Source of the DNA: an uncultured Desulfarculaceae bacterium | Lineage (GTDB): Bacteria > Desulfobacterota > Desulfarculia > Desulfarculales > Desulfarculaceae | Direction of reading: 5' to 3' | Assembly: GCA_937908275.1 (NCBI GenBank) | Contig: CALERA010000043.1 | Location: 1-24,474, forward strand | DNA: 24,474 nt | Part shown: positions 1 to 9,131 of the stretch, one piece after another | How the letters are laid out: each line of letters begins with the position of its first letter | How positions within the stretch are numbered: the first letter of the stretch is position 1 | Notes under the pieces: model-generated | What the model saw: the letters and a program-made list of their open reading frames with translations, nothing else | Told to the model about the DNA's origin: nothing | Database searches by the model: none | Made by a program: the position numbers and the translations under genes

Positions 1-1553
1 GCGTGGCCTCGCTGCTGGACATGACCGGCCGCAAGAAGGCCGAGGCCGAGCGCGAGGTCCTGGCCGCGGCCATCGCCCAGGCGGCCGAGGGCGTCATCGT
101 CAGCGACGCGGCCGGACAAATCCTTTACGCCAACCCGGCGGCCCAGCGCCTCTGCGGCCGGGAGGGCCAGGACCTGGCAGGCTGGGACCTGGCCCAGGCC
201 CCGGGTCCGGGCGGCCAGGACTGGCCAGAGGATCTGTGGCTGTCCCTCTGCCAGGGCCGGGCCTGGGCCGGCCGGCACCGGGCCGGCGAGCCCCCCCGGG
301 AGCTGGTGCTGGAGCTGGGCCTGTCGCCGGTGCGCGACGAGGGCGGCGCGGTGAGCCACTTCGCCCTGATGCTGCGCGACGTCAGCCAGGAGGACAGCCT
401 CCAGGCCCAATTGCGCCAGGCCCAGAAGATGGAGGCCATCGGCACCCTGGCCGGGGGCGTGGCCCATGATTTCAACAACATCCTGGCCTCGATCCTGGGC
501 TACAGCGAGATCGTGCTCAACGATCTGCTGCCCGAGGGCCACCCGGCTGGTGGACCCCTGCGCGAGGTGATCATCGCCGCCCGCCGGGCCCGGGATCTCA
601 CCGACCGCATCCTGACCTTCAGCCGCAAGGGCGGTGAGCGCCGTCAGCTGGTGGACCCGGCCATGGTGGTCAGGGAGGCGGTCAGCCTGCTGCGGGCCTC
701 GCTGCCCACCACCATCGGCATCAAGACCAGCATCGACCCCGCGGTGGGGCTGGTCCTGGCCGACCCCACCCAACTGCACCAGGTGGCCCTGAACCTGGGC
801 ACCAACGCCGGCCAGGCCATGAGCCCCGGGGGCGGGGTGCTGAGCGTGGACTTGTCGCGGGTGAGCCTGGGAGCCCAGGACGGTAACGGCCACCCGACCC
901 TGCCGCCGGGAGACTACGCCCTGCTGGTGGTCTCCGACACCGGGCCGGGCATCGCCCCCCCGGTGCTGGAGCGCATCTTCGAGCCCTATTTCACCACCAA
1001 GGGGCCGGGCCAGGGCACCGGCCTGGGCCTGGCCATGGTCCACGGCATCGTCACCGGCCACGGCGGGGCGGTGGAGGTGGACAGCCGTCCCCACCAGGGC
1101 AGCCGCTTCCGGGTCTGGCTGCCCCTGGCCCCGGAGCTCTCGGCCCCGGCCGACCCGCCCCTGGAGGCCATCCGGGGGGCGGGGCAGCGGGTCTGGGTGG
1201 TGGACGACGAGGCCGGGGTGGCGGCCATGCTGGGCAGCATGCTGGGCCACCTGGGTTATCGCGCCCGGGTCTTCAGCAACCCCCTGGAGGCCTGGGAGGC
1301 CTTCCAGGACACGCCGGACGGGCTGGACCTGTTGCTCTGCGACCAGACCATGCCCGGCCTGACCGGCGCGGCCCTGGCCACCCGGGTCCTGGGCCTGCGG
1401 CCGGACCTGCCGGTGATCCTCTGCTCGGGCTACAGCGGCGCGGCGACTCCGGAAGGCCTCAAGGCCCTGGGGGTGGCCGAGTACCTGGCCAAGCCGGTGG
1501 AGCGCGCCCACCTGGCCCAGGCCGTGGGCCGGGCCCTGCAAGCGAGGGGCTGA
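1..1553 (+). CDS. PAS hybrid sensor histidine kinase, 5' end outside window
   Basis: The kinase would sense a signal, autophosphorylate a histidine and pass the phosphate to receiver domains. The frame is open from base 3. The first residues (ASLLDMTGRKKAEAE) look like the end of a PAS/PAC domain, so the true start lies upstream. Numbering from base 3, a PAS domain spans about 20-130. The HisKA H-box contains GGVAHDFNN with His155. A HATPase domain follows with N-box-like NLGTNAGQAM, DTGPGIAP and GTGLGLAMVHGIV. A C-terminal receiver domain has acidic residues D401-D402, probable phospho-acceptor D447 and K497 in a KPV motif. No transmembrane segment or Hpt domain is seen in the visible part. 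The response regulator gene starts 4 bp after the stop, so the two are almost certainly co-transcribed and probably cognate. The signal is unknown. Confidence 0.93.
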   Translation, partial: VASLLDMTGRKKAEAEREVLAAAIAQAAEGVIVSDAAGQILYANPAAQRLCGREGQDLAGWDLAQAPGPGGQDWPEDLWLSLCQGRAWAGRHRAGEPPRELVLELGLSPVRDEGGAVSHFALMLRDVSQEDSLQAQLRQAQKMEAIGTLAGGVAHDFNNILASILGYSEIVLNDLLPEGHPAGGPLREVIIAARRARDLTDRILTFSRKGGERRQLVDPAMVVREAVSLLRASLPTTIGIKTSIDPAVGLVLADPTQLHQVALNLGTNAGQAMSPGGGVLSVDLSRVSLGAQDGNGHPTLPPGDYALLVVSDTGPGIAPPVLERIFEPYFTTKGPGQGTGLGLAMVHGIVTGHGGAVEVDSRPHQGSRFRVWLPLAPELSAPADPPLEAIRGAGQRVWVVDDEAGVAAMLGSMLGHLGYRARVFSNPLEAWEAFQDTPDGLDLLLCDQTMPGLTGAALATRVLGLRPDLPVILCSGYSGAATPEGLKALGVAEYLAKPVERAHLAQAVGRALQARG

Positions 1554-1557
1554 GAGC

Positions 1558-2982
<1,425 letters not shown>

Positions 2983-2991
<9 letters not shown>

Positions 2992-3048
2992 TCGGACAAA
3001 TCCTGTAAATCGGACGAATAATCCGGAAAACTGTCCAAAAATCCGGAC
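2983..3048. promoter_or_regulatory. Cluster of TCCGGA-like dyads, putative enhancer (UAS) for the sigma-54 regulator
   Basis: Several related half-sites are packed into 66 bp. TCCGAATAATCGGA at 2983-2996 is a dyad with 5-bp arms. CGGA(n7)TCCG at 3011-3025 contains GAATAATCC. TCCGGA occurs at 3022-3027 and again at 3042-3047. The hexamer TCGGAC occurs at 2992 and 3010. Spacings of 18-20 bp place sites on about the same helix face. The cluster lies about 85-150 bp upstream of the -24 element, a typical enhancer distance for NtrC-type activators. Binding by the adjacent regulator is inferred. Confidence 0.55.
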
Positions 3049-3062
3049 GTGCAATCTTTCAC

Positions 3063-3077
3063 AGCTAGGACCTAGCT
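3063..3077. promoter_or_regulatory. Perfect 15-bp palindrome upstream of sigma-54 promoter
   Basis: AGCTAGG-A-CCTAGCT has two perfect 7-bp arms around one central base. It lies about 60 bp upstream of the -24 element, between the TCCGGA-type dyads and the promoter. A second, weaker dyad (AATAGC at 3082-3087, GCTATT at 3100-3105) follows. It could be an extra regulator site. Its sequence differs from the TCCGGA sites, so it may bind another protein. Confidence 0.45.
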
Positions 3078-3133
3078 ACAAAATAGCCCATAATGCCGAG
3101 CTATTACGGGGTTCATGCGTCGTTTTGGCGTCC

Positions 3134-3149
3134 TGGCACGTTTCTTGTT
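3134..3149 (+). promoter_or_regulatory. Sigma-54 (-24/-12) promoter of the acyl-CoA ligase gene
   Basis: TGGCACGTTTCTTGTT matches the sigma-54 consensus TGGCACRNNNNTTGCW at every fixed position except one (T instead of C in the -12 GC). The GG and GT dinucleotides have the required spacing. Transcription would start near 3160, leaving a leader of about 60 nt before the ATG at 3219. A sigma-54 activator gene immediately upstream makes this call stronger. Confidence 0.75.
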
Positions 3150-3218
3150 GTGCAATTGTCCCAAACCTTAACAGTCCGTGATTGTTTTTCCCGTTTGCCG
3201 CACAAGGGAGGATGCCGC

Positions 3219-4877
3219 ATGGCTAAAGGTGTGCAGCTTGTGGAGAGGACCCAGTCCGCCTACGCCTATCCCCTGCTGATCAAGCATCTCCTGCACACCC
3301 CGGTGCTCTACGCCCCGGACCAGGAGATCGTCTACCGCGATCAGTTCCGGATGACCTACCGGGACTTCGACCGGCGGGTGCACAAGCTGGCCAACACCCT
3401 GGCCGGCCTGGGGGTGGGACCGGGCGACGTGGTGGCGGTGCTGGATTGGGACTCCCACCGCTACCTGGAGTGCTTCTTCGGGGTGCCCATGATGGGCGCG
3501 GTGCTGCACACGGTCAACGTCCGCCTGAGCCCGGAGCAGGTGCTGTGGACCATGAACCACGCCGAGGACACCGTGGTCCTGGTCCATCAGGACTTCCTGC
3601 CCCTGATCGACTCCATCCGCGACGACCTGAAGACGGTCAAGAAGGTCATCGCCCTCAAGGAGGACAACCTGCCGGCGGTCAAGATGGAGCTGGCCGGCGA
3701 GTACGAGGAGCTCCTGGCCGCGGCCAGCGACCACTATGACTTCCCGGACTTCGACGAGAACGCCAAGGCAACCACCTTCTACACCACCGGCACCACCGGC
3801 GATCCCAAGGGCGTCTACTTCAGCCACCGCCAACTGGTGCTGCACACCCTGGCCACCCTGACCGCGGTGGGCTCCTTCCACGCCCAGGGCCGCTTCCGCT
3901 CCAACGACGTCTACATGCCGCTGACCCCGATGTTCCACGTCCACGCCTGGGGCGTGCCCTACGTGGCCACGGTGCTGGGGGTCAAGCAGGTCTATCCCGG
4001 CCGCTACGAGCCGCCCATGATGCTCAAGCTGCTGCTGACCGAGGGCGTCACCTTCTCCCACTGCGTGCCCACCATCCTGCACATGCTGCTCAGCGCCGAG
4101 GCGGCCAAGTCGGTGGACCTGTCGCGCTGGAAGGTCATCATCGGCGGTTCGGCCCTGCCCCGGGGCCTGGCCCGGGCCGCCTTGCAGCGGGGCATCGACG
4201 TCTACACCGGCTACGGCATGAGCGAGACCTGCCCCATCCTGACCCTGGCCCTGCTGCGCCCGGACCGGCTCTCGGCCGACCTGGAGTATCAGGTGGACGT
4301 GCGCACCCGCACCGGCCTGCCGATCCCCCTGGTGGACCTGCGCATCGTGGACCCCATGTTCCGCGACCAGCCGGCCGACGGCAAGAGCGCCGGCGAGATC
4401 GTGGTGCGCGCCCCCTGGCTGACCATGGGCTATCACAAGGCCCCGGACAAGGCCGAGGAGCTCTGGGCCAATGGCTACCTGCACACCGGCGACATCGCGG
4501 TGCGCGACGAGGAGGGCTACGTCAAGATCACCGACCGCCTGAAGGACGTCATCAAGACCGGCGGCGAGTGGGTCTCCTCCCTGGAGCTGGAGTCCCTGAT
4601 CAGCCAACACCCCGGGGTCAGCGAGGCGGCGGTGGTGGGCGTGGCCGATGACAAGTGGGGAGAGCGGCCCCTGGCCACCGTGGTGCCCAAGCCCGGCCAG
4701 GCCGACCTGACCGGCGATGACATCCGCCAGTTCCTGGGCAAGTTCGTGGCCGACGGCACCATCAGCAAGTACGCGGTGCCGGACAAGATCATGGTGGTGG
4801 AGGCCATCCCCAAGACCAGCGTGGGCAAGATCAACAAGCGCCAGATCCGCATCGACCTGGCCAAGGGCGGCAACTAA
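3219..4877 (+). CDS. AMP-forming fatty/carboxylic acid-CoA ligase (AlkK-like)
   Basis: The enzyme activates a carboxylic acid with ATP and CoA to give an acyl-CoA. The 552-residue protein has the adenylate-forming P-loop TTGTTGDPKG (189-198), YGMSET (332-337), the TGD motif in HTGDIAVRDEEGYVKITDR, and the catalytic lysine K537 in KTSVGKINKR. The motif style (GYGMSETCPILTLA) resembles medium-chain fatty-acid ligases of the AlkK type. The exact substrate cannot be read from motifs. I chose ATG 3219 because a Shine-Dalgarno AAGGGAGG sits just upstream; an in-frame ATG at 3093 lies upstream of the sigma-54 promoter and would not be on that transcript. The gene appears monocistronic. It is likely controlled by the kinase/regulator pair upstream. 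Confidence 0.93.
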   Translation: MAKGVQLVERTQSAYAYPLLIKHLLHTPVLYAPDQEIVYRDQFRMTYRDFDRRVHKLANTLAGLGVGPGDVVAVLDWDSHRYLECFFGVPMMGAVLHTVNVRLSPEQVLWTMNHAEDTVVLVHQDFLPLIDSIRDDLKTVKKVIALKEDNLPAVKMELAGEYEELLAAASDHYDFPDFDENAKATTFYTTGTTGDPKGVYFSHRQLVLHTLATLTAVGSFHAQGRFRSNDVYMPLTPMFHVHAWGVPYVATVLGVKQVYPGRYEPPMMLKLLLTEGVTFSHCVPTILHMLLSAEAAKSVDLSRWKVIIGGSALPRGLARAALQRGIDVYTGYGMSETCPILTLALLRPDRLSADLEYQVDVRTRTGLPIPLVDLRIVDPMFRDQPADGKSAGEIVVRAPWLTMGYHKAPDKAEELWANGYLHTGDIAVRDEEGYVKITDRLKDVIKTGGEWVSSLELESLISQHPGVSEAAVVGVADDKWGERPLATVVPKPGQADLTGDDIRQFLGKFVADGTISKYAVPDKIMVVEAIPKTSVGKINKRQIRIDLAKGGN

Positions 4878-4948
4878 GCGGCCGCAGGCCGCCAACGCGG
4901 GCCGGAGAGGCTCGCGGGAATAGCCTGATACGGACCTGGAGTGGGACG

Positions 4949-5003
4949 GGCGCGCGCCCCCAGCGCTAGCGCAAGCTCTACCGGACGACCTCTGGCGCGC
5001 GCC
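4949..5003. repeat. Two copies of palindrome GGCGCGCGCC, 45 bp apart
   Basis: GGCGCGCGCC occurs at 4949-4958 and 4994-5003. The palindrome GCGCTAGCGC lies between them at 4963-4972. The copies are self-complementary, so they can pair with each other in RNA or DNA. They lie in non-coding DNA between the ligase stop and its terminator-like hairpin. With such high GC this may be chance, and no function is assigned. Confidence 0.4.
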
Positions 5004-5067
5004 AAGCTCGTTCTCCCGCTCAACCTCAACCGCGACCTGAAGTCCCGCGCCAGGTTCCGTAGACCCA

Positions 5068-5101
5068 GGCCGGGGGGCGAGAGCCCCCCGGCCTTCTCTT
5101 T
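5068..5101 (+). terminator. Rho-independent terminator after acyl-CoA ligase
   Basis: A perfect 11-bp stem (GGCCGGGGGGC at 5068-5078, GCCCCCCGGCC at 5083-5093) closes a GAGA tetraloop and is followed by TTCTCTTT. It lies about 190 bp after the ligase stop codon. The stem is very stable; the T-tract is interrupted. Confidence 0.7.
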
Positions 5102-5433
5102 GCGCCCCCGGAAAAGAATCGGGTGGCCGGCCCGCTTGGGCTCGGCCCCCGAAAAAGGTCCCCCGGCCGGGGGGTGCGGCCGGGGGCAGGGGAGGAAAAG
5201 GAGAGGAGGGATTGTCAAGGCTAGGAGGCGGGAGGAATCAACAGTCGCCCGGTTAAACTGCAAGCCGCTTGCCAAACTCGTGCGCCGCCGGGGGGCTGGC
5301 GGCGATTTATCGCCAAATCAGCTTGATAAGGCCGATGCGCCCGCGATGGTTTGCCCTGGCTGGCACATAATTTCGTCATCAAAACTACGTAGGGGTATGT
5401 TTTGCCAAGGCAACATACTGAAAGGCAGGAAAA
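5102..5433. other. Non-coding stretch with small dyads between convergent genes
   Basis: I see no credible gene here. The stretch holds a purine-rich segment around 5190-5235, a dyad GGCGA-TTTA-TCGCC at 5301-5314, and an inverted repeat at 5395-5418 (GTATG...CATAC arms enclosing TTGCC-AA-GGCAA with a TT bulge). The area 5320-5430 is clearly less GC-rich than the flanks. Whether it encodes a small RNA cannot be decided from sequence alone. Confidence 0.4.
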
Positions 5434-5468
5434 CCCCGGCGGGAGGCGTCGCGGACCTCCCGCCGGGG
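5430..5468 (-). terminator. Terminator of the TRAP/ligase operon (minus strand)
   Basis: A perfect 13-bp stem (CCCCGGCGGGAGG at 5434-5446, CCTCCCGCCGGGG at 5456-5468) has a 9-nt loop. Read on the minus strand it is followed by TTTTCCTGCC, a short T-run. It lies about 50 bp past the stop of the minus-strand ligase, where the operon should end. Confidence 0.72.
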
Positions 5469-5520
5469 AGCCAAGGCCGGGGCGTCCGCCCGGCCCCGGC
5501 CCGGCCTGCCCCGGGCGCGC

Positions 5521-7074
5521 TCAGACGTTGCGCTCCCGGTTTTGCCAGAACTCGTCGCGCAGCACCCGCTTCAGGATCTTGCCGGTGGGGCTCTTGGGCA
5601 GGGCCTCGCGGAATTCCACCGTCTTGGGCTTCTTGTAGCTGGCCATCTGCTCCTTGCAGTGGGCGACGATCTCCTCGGCGCTGGCGGTCAGGCCCTGCTT
5701 GAGCACCACCACCGCCTTGACCGACTCGCCCCAGTGGGGATCGGGCACCCCGATCACGCTCACCTCCAGCACCGCCGGGTGGGCGTAGATCACCTCCTCC
5801 ACCTCGCGGGGATAGATGTTCTTGCCCCCGCTGATGATCATGTCGTTCTTGCGGTCCACGATGTAGACAAAGCCGTCGGCGTCCTGGCGGGCGAAGTCCC
5901 CGGTGTGCAGCCAGCCGCCGGCCAGCAGGCGGTCGGTCTCCTCGGGCAGCTCCCAGTAGCCGATGGTGGCCGCTTCGCTGCGCACCGTCAGCTCGCCCAC
6001 CTGGCCGCGCAAGACCTCCTTGTCCTGGGGGTCCACCACCCGCACCTCGAAGTCCAGGGCCGGCCGGCCGCAGGAGGCCAGGCGCTCCATGCCCGGGCCT
6101 TCCAGTTGGTGGTCCTCGGGCCGCAGGACGGTGGTCATTGGGCCGGTCTCGGTCTGGCCGTAGAACTGCATGAAACCGCAGCGGAAACGATTCAGGGCCA
6201 CCTTGAGCAGCTCCACCGGCATGGGCGCGGCGGCGTAGAGGAGCAGGCGCAGGGCGCTCAGGTCGTGGCGGTCGATGTCCGGCTCCTGCAGCAGGCTGTT
6301 GAGCATGGTGGGCACGAACTGGCAGATGGTCACCCGGTGGCGGGAGAGCAGCTCCAGGACCTCGGAGGCCACGAAGTTGCCCTCGCGCTTGATGATCACG
6401 GTGTTGCCGCGCATCAGGTGGCAGAAACGGTCCTCGAAGGTGACGTGGTAGAAGGGGAAGAGCAGCAGCACCCGGTCATCGGGCAGCAACGCCATCTCGG
6501 TGGCCCCGGCCAGGGCGTTGAGGCAGTTGTGGTGGTGGGTGCGCATGGCGCCCTTGGGCTTGCCGGTGGTGCCGGAGGTCAGGAAGATGCTCATCAGGTC
6601 GTCGCCGCCGACCTTGGCCCTGGGCTCCTCCTCGCTGGCCCCGGCCAGGAAGGACTCGTAGTCCAGCATGCCCGGCTCCGCGCCCGACCCGATGCAGATG
6701 GCCTTTTCCAGCGAGGGCTGGTCGGCCATCAGCTTGGCCACCCGGGGGGCGAACTCGCTGGCGCAGATGATGAAGCGGGGCCGGATGTAGGCCAGGTCCC
6801 GGGCCAGCTCGCGGTCGCGCAGCAGGTTGTTGTAGGGCACCATCACCCCGCCGGACTTGCACAGGGCCAGGTAGCACTCGTAGTAGGGGATGCCGTTGTG
6901 GGTCAGCACCGCCACCCGGTCGCCCTTCTTGAGCGACAGGCCCAAGAGGGCGTTGGCCAGGCGGTTGACCCGGCGGTTGAGCTGGCGATAGGTGAGGGAG
7001 TCCTCTCCCATAATCAAGGCGGTCTTGTCCGGCACCCGCGCCGCGGTCCGGCGCAGAACGTCTCCCATGGTCAT
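5521..7074 (-). CDS. AMP-forming acyl-CoA synthetase in TRAP operon
   Basis: This 517-residue class I adenylate-forming enzyme probably activates the acid imported by the adjacent TRAP system. It has P-loop TSGTTGKPKG (166-175), YGQTETGP (305-312), TGD (391-393), the hinge region DRKNDMIISGGKN from D407, and catalytic K499 in SPTGKILKR. Length and motifs are complete. It differs clearly from the plus-strand ligase (different P-loop, YGQTE versus YGMSE), so the two are not recent duplicates and may act on different substrates. ATG 7074 has GGAG about 9 nt upstream; ATG 7068 two codons later is an alternative. It follows dctM by about 100 bp on the same strand and ends before a strong terminator, so it looks like the last gene of the operon. 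The substrate is unknown. Confidence 0.93.
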   Translation of the reverse strand: MTMGDVLRRTAARVPDKTALIMGEDSLTYRQLNRRVNRLANALLGLSLKKGDRVAVLTHNGIPYYECYLALCKSGGVMVPYNNLLRDRELARDLAYIRPRFIICASEFAPRVAKLMADQPSLEKAICIGSGAEPGMLDYESFLAGASEEEPRAKVGGDDLMSIFLTSGTTGKPKGAMRTHHHNCLNALAGATEMALLPDDRVLLLFPFYHVTFEDRFCHLMRGNTVIIKREGNFVASEVLELLSRHRVTICQFVPTMLNSLLQEPDIDRHDLSALRLLLYAAAPMPVELLKVALNRFRCGFMQFYGQTETGPMTTVLRPEDHQLEGPGMERLASCGRPALDFEVRVVDPQDKEVLRGQVGELTVRSEAATIGYWELPEETDRLLAGGWLHTGDFARQDADGFVYIVDRKNDMIISGGKNIYPREVEEVIYAHPAVLEVSVIGVPDPHWGESVKAVVVLKQGLTASAEEIVAHCKEQMASYKKPKTVEFREALPKSPTGKILKRVLRDEFWQNRERNV

Positions 7075-7153
7075 GGCGCAAACTCCAGGCTTCTCGGTTG
7101 CACTTCCGCTGTGTTAGCTGCCGGGCAAGTCAGCAGGTCATAGCCAGTCCCCG

Positions 7154-7174
7154 GGGCGGGAGCGGGTCCCGCCC
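7154..7174 (-). other. Short hairpin just after dctM stop
   Basis: GGGCGGG (7154-7160) and CCCGCCC (7168-7174) form a 7-bp stem with a 7-nt loop, 2 nt past the dctM stop. There is no T-run. It may stabilise or process the message between dctM and the ligase gene rather than terminate it. Confidence 0.4.
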
Positions 7175-7176
7175 GA

Positions 7177-8496
7177 TCAGGGCATCTTCACGATGTGTTC
7201 GGGCAAGAACAGCACCAAACTGGGGAAAATCATCATCACGATGATGGTCAGGATGTCGATCAGCACAAAGGGCGTGGTCGAGCGGTAGATGTCGGCCATG
7301 GAGACCGAGGGCGGGGCCACGCCACGCATCACGAACAGCAGCAGGCCGAAGGGCGGGGTCTTCAGGCCGATCTCCAGGTTCACCAGCATCATCAGGGCGA
7401 ACCAGACGTCGCTGAAGCCCAGGGCCTTGACCATGGGCATGAAGATGGGCAGGGTGATCATCATGATCGAGACCTGCTCCATGAAGCAGCCCAGGATCAG
7501 GATCACCGCCTGCATCACCAGCATCATGACCATGGGGGGCAGGTCCACGTCGCTGACCGACTGCACCAGGCCGGAGGTGGCCCCGGTGAAGGCCATCATC
7601 TGGCTGAAGGCCAGGGAGCCGGTGAGGATCATCAGCATCATCAGGGTGATCTTCATGGTGCCGATCAACGATTTCTGGATCACCTGCCAGTTCAGCCGGC
7701 CATAGATCGCGGCCAGGATGAAGACCGTGCTGGCCCCCAGGGCGGCCGACTCGGTGGGGGTGGCCATGCCCAGGAACATCAGGCCCACCACCACGAAGAT
7801 GACCCCGGTCAGGGGCACCAGGTAGATCATGGTCTCGCGCAGCTTGTCCCGGAGCGGGATGGCCTTGGGCTCGTAGGCCGGGGCCAGGCCGGGACTGAAC
7901 CAGCAGCGCCCCACGATGTAGGAGGCGTAGAGAAAGGCCATGAAGACGCCCGGCAGGATGCCGCCGATGAGCACCTTGCCCACCGAGACCCGGGCGGTGG
8001 AGGCCAGGATCACCGCCAGGGCGCTGGGCGGGATGATCATGGCCAGGCCGCCGCTCATGCAGGAGCCCACGCTGATGGCCGGTTTGTAGCCGCGCCGCTC
8101 CATCTCCGGCAGCATCATCGAACCCAGCATGGCGGTGGTGCCCAGGCTGGAGCCGCTGAGGCAGGAGAAGAGGGTGCTGGCCCCCAGGGTCACCAGGCAC
8201 AGGCGGCCGGGCAGGCGGCCCATCCAGATGTCCACCACGTCGATGGCCTTGAAGGCCAGCCGGGTGTGCAGGAGCACCTCGCCCATCAGGACGAACAGGG
8301 GCACCGGCACCAGGGCGAACATGGTCACCGAGCTGTAGATGCCGTCAATCAGCTGATGAAAGCCCCCGAATCCCCCCCAGAGGACGTAGGCCCCCACCAG
8401 GTTGATGGTCAAAAAACTGAAGGCCACGGGCAGGCCGGAGGCCAGCACCACCAGCAGGCAGCCCATGATTATGGTCAGCGTCCACCACCAATCCAT
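7177..8496 (-). CDS. dctM: TRAP transporter large permease, DctM family
   Basis: This is the ion-driven channel subunit of a tripartite ATP-independent periplasmic (TRAP) transporter in the inner membrane. The 439-residue protein has the length usual for DctM and is hydrophobic throughout, with many predicted membrane helices. Family features include GSSLGTTAMLGSMMLPEMERRGY and the conserved region SGGLAMIIPPSALAVILAST (about residues 147-166). The ATG at 8496 is preceded by GGGAG. It begins 18 bp after the dctQ stop and is co-transcribed with it. It works with the binding protein and DctQ encoded just upstream. The substrate class is most likely a carboxylate, from general knowledge of the family. 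Confidence 0.95.
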   Translation of the reverse strand: MDWWWTLTIIMGCLLVVLASGLPVAFSFLTINLVGAYVLWGGFGGFHQLIDGIYSSVTMFALVPVPLFVLMGEVLLHTRLAFKAIDVVDIWMGRLPGRLCLVTLGASTLFSCLSGSSLGTTAMLGSMMLPEMERRGYKPAISVGSCMSGGLAMIIPPSALAVILASTARVSVGKVLIGGILPGVFMAFLYASYIVGRCWFSPGLAPAYEPKAIPLRDKLRETMIYLVPLTGVIFVVVGLMFLGMATPTESAALGASTVFILAAIYGRLNWQVIQKSLIGTMKITLMMLMILTGSLAFSQMMAFTGATSGLVQSVSDVDLPPMVMMLVMQAVILILGCFMEQVSIMMITLPIFMPMVKALGFSDVWFALMMLVNLEIGLKTPPFGLLLFVMRGVAPPSVSMADIYRSTTPFVLIDILTIIVMMIFPSLVLFLPEHIVKMP

Positions 8497-8514
8497 GATG
8501 CTTCACTCCCTGGT

Positions 8515-9027
8515 CTATTCGGTGGCCCGGGTGGGGGCCGGAGCGGTTTGGCGCCAATGTCCCCAGGCCTTGATGCTAAATTCGATGCTCAGCAACAGGC
8601 TTCCATACGGGATCACCCAGAGGAGGGTCCAGCGCGGGATGGCCAGGGTCTTGATCTCCGGCAATTCGCGCACAAAGGCCTCCCAGGTGGATTGGCAGCC
8701 GAAAACGCACAGCACCAGGCAAGCCGCCGCGCCCAGGACCGAGGTCCACAGGGTCAGGCGGCGCGCGGTGCGCTCCGACATATAGGCGAACAACAGGTCC
8801 ACCCGCACGTGGCCGTCCTGGCGCAGCAGCCAGGGGGCCCCCAGGAAGGTGACGTAAAGCAGCAGGTATTCGTTGACCTCCACCACCCAGCCCAGGGGAT
8901 TGTTGAAGGCATATCGCAGCACCGAATCCAGGGAGACCACCAGCATCATGAAGACGAAGACCGCTCCGGAGACGGCGGCCCCGGCCTGGATCAGGCGGTT
9001 GTAGGCGTGTCGCAAGCTGTCGGACAT
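8515..9027 (-). CDS. dctQ: TRAP transporter small permease, DctQ family
   Basis: This small membrane subunit bridges DctM and the binding protein. The 170-residue protein has four hydrophobic segments, as expected, and the family-type region around VSLDSVLRYAFNNPLGWVVEVNEYLLLY and the following HVRVDL. I chose ATG 9027 (MSDSLRH) because GAGGAAG lies just upstream; an in-frame ATG at 9105 would add 26 residues of charged, non-family sequence and would place the start inside the strong hairpin region. It lies between dctP and dctM on the minus strand. Confidence 0.93.
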   Translation of the reverse strand: MSDSLRHAYNRLIQAGAAVSGAVFVFMMLVVSLDSVLRYAFNNPLGWVVEVNEYLLLYVTFLGAPWLLRQDGHVRVDLLFAYMSERTARRLTLWTSVLGAAACLVLCVFGCQSTWEAFVRELPEIKTLAIPRWTLLWVIPYGSLLLSIEFSIKAWGHWRQTAPAPTRATE

Positions 9028-9058
9028 GGCTTCCTCGCAGGGGCTGTGGCCGCGCCAG

Positions 9059-9096
9059 GCGTCCCGGGCCGCGCCTGGGGGCGCGGTCCGGGACGC
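9059..9096 (-). other. Strong intercistronic hairpin between dctP and dctQ
   Basis: Two 17-nt arms (9059-9075 and 9080-9096) are complementary at 16 of 17 positions around a 4-nt loop. The only mismatch is at 9068/9087. There is no T-run after it in the direction of transcription. It sits in the 104-bp gap between dctP and dctQ. Such hairpins can protect the upstream message or cause partial termination, giving more binding protein than permease. Confidence 0.65.
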
Positions 9097-9131
9097 TTCG
9101 ATCACCTACGTGGGCAAGGGCGGTGCGTGCG

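Noticed and set aside
3168..4895. 575-codon minus-strand open frame opposite the acyl-CoA ligase
   Set aside because: Low-complexity His/Gln/Val/Gly composition with no motif; a shadow of the ligase in GC-rich DNA.
5367..5385. TGGCAC followed by TTCG, considered as a second sigma-54 promoter
   Set aside because: The -12 element does not match (TTCG instead of TTGC) and no plus-strand gene lies downstream.
4941..5702. 253-codon plus-strand open frame across the convergent intergenic region
   Set aside because: It runs through both terminator hairpins and into the 3' end of the opposite ligase; Arg/Pro/Gly-rich with no ribosome site.
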